A DNA stretch of 64,000 bases, from contig JAFVTX010000073.1 in the NCBI GenBank assembly GCA_017503015.1, positions 1 to 64,000 on the forward strand, given 5' to 3'. The stretch is from Fibrobacter sp. GTDB taxonomy: Bacteria; Fibrobacterota; Fibrobacteria; Fibrobacterales; Fibrobacteraceae. Positions 26,423 through 33,492 of the stretch are shown one piece after another. Each line of letters begins with the position of its first letter. The first letter of the stretch is position 1. The notes beneath the pieces are model-generated. The model did no database searches and was not told the origin of the DNA. It saw nothing but the letters and a program-made list of their open reading frames with translations. Both the position numbers and the translations under genes were made by a program.

Positions 26423-27118
26423 TTACGACACCCGATTCATCGGCCGCTTGAACAGCTGGTCCAGGGCGTAAATGCGGGTCTCTTTTTTGCTGGGCACATG
26501 CGTGTTGATTTTGAATAAACTAACATCCGAATAGAGCGAGGGCGGGTTGTTGTTGGCCACATGCTCCATGGCGATGTAGTAGGCCGAATTATCCCGCAAG
26601 AGGCTGTCCGTTTTCCAGTGGACCCATCGGTTACATCTTTCAAAGGCGAAATTCCAGCCCAACAGTAGTGTAGGAATTCCCATTTCGCCGAGCCTGTCGG
26701 GCAGGGGCGAATACTGCCCCTGGGTGCTGAGGAGTATCACAGCATCTACGTGCCTGTAGGTGGCAAAGGTCAGGGCGTCTTCTATCAGGGAAAGGTTCGG
26801 TGAATTATCCTGACCTCGTGTGGCGTAGTGAATCTGGAATCCGGCGTAGCGCAGTTCGCGCTCGAGGTTGAAAATACCGTCATTGGTAGAGCCGTAGCTT
26901 TTCGGATCCCTGTCGGGGTGGTAGTAGTGGCAGTCCATCAGGGCGTATTTCTTGGGCGGGTCGAAAAGGCGCAGGGCCTGGTCCCTGGCCCAGTTCTTGA
27001 TTCCCAGAAAATCCAGGGTGGAATGGAAGGGGTGATACTTTCGGTAAAAGGTGTTGACCTTCTTGAGGGTGAAACCGTCAACGTAGAAGGCGATATGGAA
27101 AGGCTGTTTGTGATGCAT
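26423..27118 (-). CDS. NYN-domain (LabA/DUF88-like) protein with altered active site
   Basis: The 231-aa protein has the NYN (PIN-like) fold pattern: FHIAFYVDGFTLKK with Asp14, a central YALMDCHYYHPDRDP strand and VDAVILLSTQGQYSPLPDRL. In active members the last motif reads like SGDGDFVPL, with metal-binding aspartates; here those positions are Thr/Gln, so nuclease activity is doubtful. AGGAGA lies just before the ATG. The upstream region holds a 30-bp direct repeat around a hairpin (27132-27255). It is convergent with the barrel-protein gene. Confidence 0.8.
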   Translation of the reverse strand: MHHKQPFHIAFYVDGFTLKKVNTFYRKYHPFHSTLDFLGIKNWARDQALRLFDPPKKYALMDCHYYHPDRDPKSYGSTNDGIFNLERELRYAGFQIHYATRGQDNSPNLSLIEDALTFATYRHVDAVILLSTQGQYSPLPDRLGEMGIPTLLLGWNFAFERCNRWVHWKTDSLLRDNSAYYIAMEHVANNNPPSLYSDVSLFKINTHVPSKKETRIYALDQLFKRPMNRVS

Positions 27119-27131
27119 TGCTTCTCCTGTA

Positions 27132-27255
27132 ATGACCGCTCGGCCTAGACTCTGGACATCTGTTCAGGGCTGGTCCGAGCTCTCGCAACCGCCTCAGATT
27201 AATATCTGAGGCTTGTTGCTCACTTATGACCGCTCGGCCTAGACTCTGGACATCT
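27132..27255. repeat. 30-bp direct repeats flanking a palindrome, upstream of the NYN gene
   Basis: Two identical 30-bp copies (27132-27161 and 27226-27255, both starting ATGACCGCTCGGCC) are 94 bp apart. Between them lies GCCTCAGAT-TAAT-ATCTGAGGC (27191-27212). The whole lies just before the ribosome binding site of the NYN gene. No open frame in it is credible. Confidence 0.85.
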
Positions 27256-27300
27256 AATACCGAGGCCTGCCGTACATGTATAAAACGGAGATGCAAAACA

Positions 27301-27337
27301 AAAAGAGCCTGAAAATTTTCTTTACAGGCTCTTTTTT
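27301..27337. terminator. Terminator after the TPR gene
   Basis: AAAAGAGCCTG (27301-27311) and CAGGCTCTTTTTT (27325-27337) form a strong stem with a T-run on either strand. It serves the minus-strand gene ending at 27368. Confidence 0.85.
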
Positions 27338-27367
27338 ACATAAGTAGGGGGAAAGTTTACAGAATGA

Positions 27368-28303
27368 CTATAATAGTTTCCTCTTTTTCAGGTCGTCCAT
27401 GAGGGAACCGGGCATCCATTTTTCCAGGGCCTTGTATTCGGGCGCCTTCAGCTTGTCGCGCCAAGCCTGCGCGGCCTTCTGGTCGCCTTTGTCGTTGTAG
27501 ATGCGTATCAGGTTCAGCGCCGAACACCAGTAGCGGATGCTTTTGCCGGTGCGCTTGAGGTAACTTTCGGCACTCTGTTCGTAAATCTTTGCGGCCTCGT
27601 CATAGCGCTTGAGGCGGTAGAGCATGTCGGCCTTGATCTGGAGCATCACCGGGTGGGAGGGCGCCTTCTTTAGGCCCCGTTCCGAAAGTTTCAGCCCTGT
27701 CTCAAAGTCTTCCTTGTCGTAGTGCATCCAGATAAGCGGCGCAAGGAACAGGGGCCAGAACCGCTTGGAGACCTTGGAGGCGCTGTCCAGCACCGTGAGG
27801 TAGTGGCTCCGGTTGTCAGACTTGAAGGGGAGCCAGCTGAAGCTCTGGTCTACATAGTAGGCGTAGATGGCGTAGAAAGCCTGTGGGTCCAGTTCCTTGG
27901 AATCCTCGAACATCTTGGCGGCGGAGCGGGTTTTCATGGCGCCCTTGATGGAATGCCCCGTCTCGCTTTGCACAAAGCCAAGCTCGAACATCTGGAGCCC
28001 TTGCCACAGGCCTTGGGCCTTGCATTTTTCCAGGCTCTCGCCTGCCTTGAAAAGGGCCACCGTGTCGCCTAGGTCGTCGTACATGCTAATCCGCACAATG
28101 CTTTCGATGACGCAGCCCGCCCCTTCGTCTTTTGCCTTGAGGGCCTGTGCCGTACTGAGGGCCGTCTTGTAGTCTAGCGCCATGGTCTCGCCTGTCGCCT
28201 TTTCAACAAGCCGTTCCAGGGAATCGGGCAGGGCGAGGCTCAGGCTTTCGGCAAAGGAAAGGGATGCAAGCAGGAGCGTTATGGTGATGGTGCGTAAGAA
28301 CAT
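27368..28303 (-). CDS. Exported TPR-like protein
   Basis: The 311-aa protein has a signal peptide (about 1-18, ending SFA). The rest is helical with TPR-like repeats, clearest at about 205-275 (LKLSERGLKKAPSHPVMLQI, RYDEAAKIYEQSAESYLKRT, NLIRIYNDKGDQKAAQAWRD). It is probably periplasmic. No specific function can be read; such proteins usually act as scaffolds. No convincing ribosome binding site precedes the ATG, and an AT-rich TATTTTTATTT lies just upstream. Confidence 0.7.
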   Translation of the reverse strand: MFLRTITITLLLASLSFAESLSLALPDSLERLVEKATGETMALDYKTALSTAQALKAKDEGAGCVIESIVRISMYDDLGDTVALFKAGESLEKCKAQGLWQGLQMFELGFVQSETGHSIKGAMKTRSAAKMFEDSKELDPQAFYAIYAYYVDQSFSWLPFKSDNRSHYLTVLDSASKVSKRFWPLFLAPLIWMHYDKEDFETGLKLSERGLKKAPSHPVMLQIKADMLYRLKRYDEAAKIYEQSAESYLKRTGKSIRYWCSALNLIRIYNDKGDQKAAQAWRDKLKAPEYKALEKWMPGSLMDDLKKRKLL

Positions 28304-28330
28304 GGAAATAAAAATAGAATTTTTAATTCT

Positions 28331-29217
28331 TTATTTTGAAGTTGCGTCAACTAGCGGGATATAGAATTCGTGATCTTCCCCATTAACGAAATAAGTGTCG
28401 TGAGCGGTATTTTGCTCAATTAAGGCAGAGTCTATGATGGTGCTTCCGTAAAAAATCGGGCTGTCGAATTCTAAGTGAAATGCTGTCGCAAAGGTCTTGT
28501 ATCCAAAGGCATCGCTGTTTTTCGCTTTAACTGAATCCAGATTTAGCATAGGGCCTTTTTGAAAGGGAATAATTCTATCTGCAGTTCCGTGTATTAACAA
28601 TACTGGAATTGATATATTTTTGATTTGTTCTTTGTCTATTACCGCTCCCCACAGAGAAATTATGGCCTGTGGCGATAAATTATTTCTTTCGCATACTGAT
28701 TGTAAAGCAAGTATTGCTCCCGAACTATTTCCGATAACAAAAATTTTTTCAGAATCTATCCTATGCCTATCTGCATTTGCTTTGAAATACTGGATGGCGT
28801 TCTGTATATCTTGAACGCCCCATTGGATAGCTCTTTTGATTTCTAGACTGTCAATAATCAATTTATTACGTTGAGATTTTTTTATGGCAAGCCCAATCCG
28901 ATAATTTAATGCTGCCACATTATAGCCTCGTGAGGCTAAAGAATCACAATATGCAGTAATAGGTTCATTAGAATCACCTTTGTTTCCAGATACAAATGCC
29001 CCGCCATGTACAACTATAATTAGCGGGCGATTGTTCAGTGTGTCATTTTTAGGTTGGTAAAGGTCAAATTGTAAATCGCGACGGGTGGTTTCATTTGAGT
29101 TTTGATAGAAAGATTACTTGTTTTTGAAACCTCAAAAATGGGGTCAAAATATCGCGTAGCACCTACGACAAATGAGGTGCTAAAAAGCAGCATGACGAAT
29201 AAGACTCGGATACGCAT
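28331..29217 (-). pseudogene. Secreted alpha/beta-hydrolase (esterase), frameshifted
   Basis: Two reading frames together encode one secreted esterase. The first (start 29217) gives a signal peptide, MRIRVLFVMLLFSTSFVVGA, and about 20 more residues before running off frame. The second frame, open from about 29113, continues with QFDLYQPKNDT, VVHGGAFVSG (oxyanion hole HGGA), GNSSGA (nucleophile Ser), HGTADRIIPF and GEDHEF (Asp and His). The shift falls between about 29116 and 29085. It is either a natural frameshift mutation or a sequencing error. The start codon overlaps the stop of the upstream FGE-like gene (TAATG), so both form an operon. The segment is AT-rich compared with its neighbours. 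Confidence 0.8.
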
Positions 29218-30521
29218 TACTCAAGTTTACGGACAAGACGAAAGCCCCACATGCCTCGATGAATATAAGGAGTACATTCGTTATCAATGCAAATCGCTTT
29301 TTTTGATGATTTTCGTGAGGACCGAATCCTTTTTTGTAATAAACAAGCTGGGCTTTGTAAGTAATGTATGGAAAAATCCATACATTCTCCTACAATATTC
29401 GCTTTTTTATTGGTTAGATTAGTAACCATTTCATCTGCGTTCCCATATACATCAAAAAGACCAAAGGGGTTGGGAGCTAATTGTTTCGTTTGATGGACGA
29501 AACCATTATCAGGGGTGCTTAAGTCCCATGCAAATTGTTTGAATTTGTCTTCTTCGCTGCCCCAAAAATAGGGTTCGTGTTGGCCCGCTAACTGTAATGC
29601 AACCCATTCATCATAGGTTGGAATTCTGTAACCATCACTTGTTGTATCTAGTATAGTTTTCATTTTTTGCGATTGTGATTCAAATAAAATATAACCATTA
29701 GTAATGGAATCAATATTCATTTTGGGGTAAGCAATAGAAAGGCCATCTTGTATTGATCTCCATCTCGCATAATCAAGAATCTCTACTGCACTTGAAATGG
29801 ATATAGGGTAATAAAGAAGTTGTTCGCGACTATTTGTTGGATAGTATACTAATTGAATGTTTTTACTACAATTCTTTTTTTTACAGTAGTTTTTCTTGGA
29901 AAATTCAGCCTCTCCTATTGTAAACTCGGTTTTATCAACGATTAAATCATAATCAAATGATTTTTCTTGACATGTCCTCTCTAAAGGCTGTGTTTTAATT
30001 AATTTTTCTATCCACAAACAATGCGTTTTTTTTCTTAAGTCAACAATAGTTTGATTTACGAGAATCCAGCTAGAATCGGCTTCTGTTAAATCGCTTAAGT
30101 CACGAGAATACAAAACTAAAATACTGCGTGTATATGGAGAACCATCTACATATACACAATTTGTGGAATCTATATGTGCTGAACTATTAACTATCCAAGC
30201 ACCATTTCCAGAGTTAAAATTTTTTTCTGGACAAAGTTTTACCCCTTGATTCCAATCCACCTCATACCAACGCTTTTTTCCCTTTGCTTTTTTTGGTTTT
30301 GTCGTGCTATATTTCTTTGATGAGTTATAATCATTTTGTTTTTTGTAATAGATTTTATAACCATTCTCTTCCGTAAGTGATAAAAGATGATTGTTATTGA
30401 AAGACATGACATTGCCACGGGCATCATAAATATAATTTAGGTCTTTTGAATAACAAAATGATGTGGAAAGGATAAGAAAAAAAAGTAAAGAAGTAAATGG
30501 ACGTATGTTAGTGAAATTCAT
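29217..30521 (-). CDS. Exported FGE-sulfatase-like (C-type-lectin-fold) protein
   Basis: The 434-aa protein has a signal peptide (MNFTNIRPFTSLLFFLILST...CYS). The C-terminal third matches the formylglycine-generating-enzyme-like fold: GYRIPTYDEWVALQLAG, PYFWGSEEDKFKQFAWD, PNPFGLFDVYGNADEMV and the final GMWGFRLVRK. The N-terminal half, Lys- and Tyr-rich, is unrecognised. Many such secreted members are non-enzymatic binding proteins. The start is placed at 30521, 6 nt after GGAGG; an earlier ATG at 30545 would precede this site. The gene is AT-rich and coupled to the esterase by TAATG. Confidence 0.75.
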   Translation of the reverse strand: MNFTNIRPFTSLLFFLILSTSFCYSKDLNYIYDARGNVMSFNNNHLLSLTEENGYKIYYKKQNDYNSSKKYSTTKPKKAKGKKRWYEVDWNQGVKLCPEKNFNSGNGAWIVNSSAHIDSTNCVYVDGSPYTRSILVLYSRDLSDLTEADSSWILVNQTIVDLRKKTHCLWIEKLIKTQPLERTCQEKSFDYDLIVDKTEFTIGEAEFSKKNYCKKKNCSKNIQLVYYPTNSREQLLYYPISISSAVEILDYARWRSIQDGLSIAYPKMNIDSITNGYILFESQSQKMKTILDTTSDGYRIPTYDEWVALQLAGQHEPYFWGSEEDKFKQFAWDLSTPDNGFVHQTKQLAPNPFGLFDVYGNADEMVTNLTNKKANIVGECMDFSIHYLQSPACLLQKRIRSSRKSSKKAICIDNECTPYIHRGMWGFRLVRKLE

Positions 30522-30829
30522 AATCCGCCTCCTCCATTTCCTCATTTTTGAAAAACCGGGTCAAGAATATAAAAAAAATGACGTCAATTTTTTAATCCAA
30601 GTTGGAATAATCAAAAAATGTTATCAAAACCATTTAAAAGATAAATGAATGTGGTTGTAACATTTTGACACTCAATACGTTATGGCCGGGTATTTGCTGC
30701 ACTGTGCCGGCCGTGCCGTGCCTCCGCGAATTTTACCCAATTCCTACTAAATCCTTACGGTGCTTGCTTTGCGGCGCGCAGAGTGGTATATTCTAGGGCA
30801 GGGAGAAACCCATTATGGAGGTAACCATT
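30522..30829. other. Intergenic stretch between divergent genes
   Basis: The 308 bp hold an AT-rich half (30522-30670) upstream of the FGE-like gene and a GC-richer half containing the promoter of the small plus-strand gene at 30764-30792. I see no gene here. Confidence 0.6.
30764..30792 (+). promoter_or_regulatory. Sigma-70-type promoter of the small gene at 30830
   Basis: TTGCTT (30764-30769) and TATATT (30787-30792) are 17 bp apart. Transcription would start near 30799, giving a leader of about 30 nt that includes a GGAGG ribosome binding site. Confidence 0.65.
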
Positions 30830-31063
30830 ATGAATTTGTTCCATAAGACATCCGCCATAACATTCTCTATCTTGCATCCGGGATTCCAGGTTTTCAAGGA
30901 CCGTATCCGCGAAGAACTGAGCGCTACTAGCGGCGTTTACCTGGACGATGTCATGGATGACGATAGTTTGTATAAAATCTACCGCGATGGGGAATCTGCC
31001 GAATTCGTGGTGGCAAGCATCAACGGCCCCATGGTGGATTTTGATGACGAAGAAGCCGCCTAG
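30830..31063 (+). CDS. Small acidic protein of unknown function
   Basis: The 77-aa protein is strongly acidic at its end (VDFDDEEAA) and has no signal peptide or membrane segment. The start at 30830 is preceded by GGAGG at good spacing, and a well-formed promoter lies upstream, so the gene is probably real. An in-frame ATG 15 nt earlier overlaps the ribosome binding site and is less likely. I recognise no family. Confidence 0.7.
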   Translation: MNLFHKTSAITFSILHPGFQVFKDRIREELSATSGVYLDDVMDDDSLYKIYRDGESAEFVVASINGPMVDFDDEEAA

Positions 31064-31143
31064 CGCGGTGATGCACATTTGAACGCACCCCTGGCGGGGG
31101 CTGTCATGCAGTTTCTCGCCAGGGCGTGCCGTTTGGGCTCGCC

Positions 31144-32991
31144 TTACTTGGCGGCCTTTTTCTTTTCTTCTTCTTCGGCGGCCTTTTCGGCTTCGAGGCT
31201 CGGGATCTTGCACCCGTCCATGGTTTCGAATTTACCCTTGCGGACAGTGACAATCTTCGAGTTGGTGTTGACTCCGCGGCTAAACGTGATGTCGCCGTAG
31301 ATTCCCTTGAAGTTTGCAGTCTTGTTGATAGTGCCCGTCAGGTCGTTCGGATTTTTGGCAAAGGCCGTGAACACGATGTTTGCGGCGTCATAGCTGAGGC
31401 CGCTCACCTTGTCTTCGCCGGGCTCTTCGCCCCATTTTTCCTGGAAGCTCTCGGCGAATTTCTTGTAGGATTCCGCTTCGGAATTCATGTCCAGGGCAGG
31501 TACGCTGAAGAAGGTGCTGTCGGCCAGTTTCTTGGCCTGGATCAGGAACTCGCGGCCGTACCAGCCCGATGTTCCAAGCCTAATGCCCGAAATCTTGTTG
31601 AAGGCCACCTGGCCCACCATGAGGCCAGCGTCGCCCGGATTGGTGGCGGGGATGAAGATGCCCGGAATCTCGAAGGTGGAGTCTTGCATGTAGAACCGGC
31701 GTTCCTTGGGGCTGATGGCGTCGAGGTCGGTGGCTCCGCGGGCGATGTTCCGGCGGCGGTTCAGCTGCTTGAAGCGCACGTCGCGCAAAAGGTCGAATTC
31801 CGTCTTGTAGTCGGGCCTGCCCTCTTCGTAGTTCCGGAAGGCGATGATGGTGCCGCCCCTGCGGTCCACTGCCTGGGTGAAGCTCTGGGACATGGAGGCG
31901 CCGTAGTCACCCAGTGGCGACAGGATGGCGAATTCCCGAATGTTTAGGCACTTGGTGGCGAAGTCGGCGATGCTCTGGGCCAGGTTGTCCATGGTGATGT
32001 TCACCTGGAAGATGTTAGGGCCCAGCTTTGCGATACCGTCGTCGGTGGCGGTGGGGGTCAGCATGGGGATATTCTGGAAATTGCTTCCGAGCCAGGCTGC
32101 CACCGTCGCCGCCGGTGCGCTCATGATGGGGCCCACGATGGCGATGACGCTGTCCTGGCTGATGGCCTGCTGGGTCCGCATGAGGGCGGTGGCCGCGTCT
32201 GCCCGAGTGTCGGCGAAACGGATGTTCACCTTGTCCTTGAGCTTGGACTGCTCGTGGGCCAAAAACACGCCCTGGACGGCGGCGTTACCGAATACGGCGA
32301 AACTTCCGGAGAGGGGGGCGAGCACCAGCAGGGTGGGCTTGCCCGAACCGGCGTCCTTCATGGAGTCCAGGCCCTTCTGGGCGGTGGAGGTCAGGCTTTC
32401 GGCGTTGCCGCCGTTAATGACTTTCTTGTACCAGTAACGGGCGGCGCGGTAGCGACCGGCGTTCTGGCATTCGCGACCGATCTGGAGCTGCATCCAGCCG
32501 ATGACTTCCTTGTCGGCGGGGTATTTTTCCAGCAGGTTCTGGAGCTGGTCCGCATTCAGCAGGTCGGCGGCCAGGGTCTTGATGAGCACCTCTTTGGTAT
32601 GGGCTCTGGCGGCCGGGTTCTGGGAGTAGGCGAGAATCCGGAGCATGGCCTCGACGCCTTCGTAGACGCCCCCCTGTTCAAGGGTGACGATGGCTTTTGC
32701 CAGTTCCATGCGTTCCCGGTATTCCGAGGAAACGTGGTATTCCAGGAACTTGGAGGTAAGTCCCAGAGCTTCGTCGCGCTTGTGTTCGCGCAGGTAGCAT
32801 TCCGCAAGCATCACGGAGGCTTGGGCTCCGGCGTGTTTCTTGAACTGGGACTTGGAAAGTTTCTGCAACTCGGGCACGGCTTCGGCGCACTTGCCGTCTT
32901 TGATGAGGGCCTTGGCCTTGTCGATTTCACCGTCGGCGAGGGCAGCAGTGGAGAGCAGCAATGTAAAAAGGAGGGGTAGGACTCGGTTCAT
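31144..32991 (-). CDS. Periplasmic type I binding-fold protein with N-terminal TPRs (LpoA-like layout)
   Basis: The 615-aa protein has a signal peptide (about 1-19, ending ALA), TPR-like repeats (about 20-210) and a type I periplasmic-binding domain (about 220-590: LLVLAPLSGSFAVFGNAAVQG, IVGPIMSAPAATVAAWLGS, PMLTPTATDDG, ILSPLGDYGASM, GLSYDAANIVF). This order of domains resembles LpoA, the activator of class A PBPs, but also free-standing branched-chain amino-acid binding proteins with TPRs. The tail is Glu/Lys/Ala-rich. No ABC transporter genes are near, which favours a non-transport role. It follows the nucleotidyltransferase-like gene by 12 nt. Confidence 0.8.
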   Translation of the reverse strand: MNRVLPLLFTLLLSTAALADGEIDKAKALIKDGKCAEAVPELQKLSKSQFKKHAGAQASVMLAECYLREHKRDEALGLTSKFLEYHVSSEYRERMELAKAIVTLEQGGVYEGVEAMLRILAYSQNPAARAHTKEVLIKTLAADLLNADQLQNLLEKYPADKEVIGWMQLQIGRECQNAGRYRAARYWYKKVINGGNAESLTSTAQKGLDSMKDAGSGKPTLLVLAPLSGSFAVFGNAAVQGVFLAHEQSKLKDKVNIRFADTRADAATALMRTQQAISQDSVIAIVGPIMSAPAATVAAWLGSNFQNIPMLTPTATDDGIAKLGPNIFQVNITMDNLAQSIADFATKCLNIREFAILSPLGDYGASMSQSFTQAVDRRGGTIIAFRNYEEGRPDYKTEFDLLRDVRFKQLNRRRNIARGATDLDAISPKERRFYMQDSTFEIPGIFIPATNPGDAGLMVGQVAFNKISGIRLGTSGWYGREFLIQAKKLADSTFFSVPALDMNSEAESYKKFAESFQEKWGEEPGEDKVSGLSYDAANIVFTAFAKNPNDLTGTINKTANFKGIYGDITFSRGVNTNSKIVTVRKGKFETMDGCKIPSLEAEKAAEEEEKKKAAK

Positions 32992-33003
32992 GATGGGGAC
33001 AGC

Positions 33004-33318
33004 CTAGTTTTCGGGGGCGGCCTGGACCACGTCGTGTTCTTTCTTGATCTGTTTCTGGAGGGATTCCGGGAGCTTCACCCAGTCGATGACGTCAACTCCG
33101 AAGGGGAGTCCGCTTTCGGCGAAGGCCTTTTCCACAGCGGTCATGGCCTCGAAGGAAAGGGGCTTGTCGGTGATGACTGCCAGTTCCAGTTGGGTGTCGG
33201 GGGTCAGGTCCACGCCCGTTACCCGGGCGCCGTATGCCCAGACCTCGAGACCCTCGAAATGAAGGCCCACGATGCGCTGGACGGTTTCCAATTGATCGGT
33301 TTCTAAGCAAAGTGCCAT
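33004..33318 (-). CDS. Degenerate minimal nucleotidyltransferase-like protein
   Basis: The 104-aa protein resembles MNT-type nucleotidyltransferases: VWAYGARVTG stands where GSRARG is usual, followed by LELAVITD where the catalytic DxD (DIDLAV) should be, and VDVIDWVKLPESLQKQI at the end. The first catalytic Asp appears replaced by Glu and the GS pair by GA, so activity is uncertain. It lies just upstream of the LpoA-like gene. A TATATT box lies 10 nt before the ATG with GAGG between. Confidence 0.75.
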   Translation of the reverse strand: MALCLETDQLETVQRIVGLHFEGLEVWAYGARVTGVDLTPDTQLELAVITDKPLSFEAMTAVEKAFAESGLPFGVDVIDWVKLPESLQKQIKKEHDVVQAAPEN

Positions 33319-33457
33319 AGTGCCTCAAAATATAGATAAAGCCAGGGGTCAAGGTCCCCGAAGTCGGTGAAACTGGCCCAAAGCGGTAATTTTACTGCAC
33401 AAATGTATAAAATTTAACAGAGAAAGTGTTTTTTAATTGGCGCGGATCACGGTTGGT

Positions 33458-33486
33458 TTGCGTTATGGAATGGATGAATATATATT
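33458..33486 (+). promoter_or_regulatory. Promoter of the lipoprotein gene at 33493 (leaderless type)
   Basis: TTGCGT (33458-33463) and TATATT (33481-33486) are separated by 17 bp. The -10 box ends 6 nt before the ATG, so the transcript should begin at the start codon. No ribosome binding site is present. Confidence 0.65.
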
Positions 33487-33492
33487 AGGACT

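Noticed and set aside
27132-27255. CRISPR array
   Set aside because: Only two 30-bp copies, 94 bp apart, with a palindrome rather than a spacer between them and no cas genes.
27078-27296. 72-codon minus-strand frame upstream of the NYN gene
   Set aside because: It runs through the 30-bp direct repeats and hairpin and overlaps the NYN start, with a composition typical of repeat translation.
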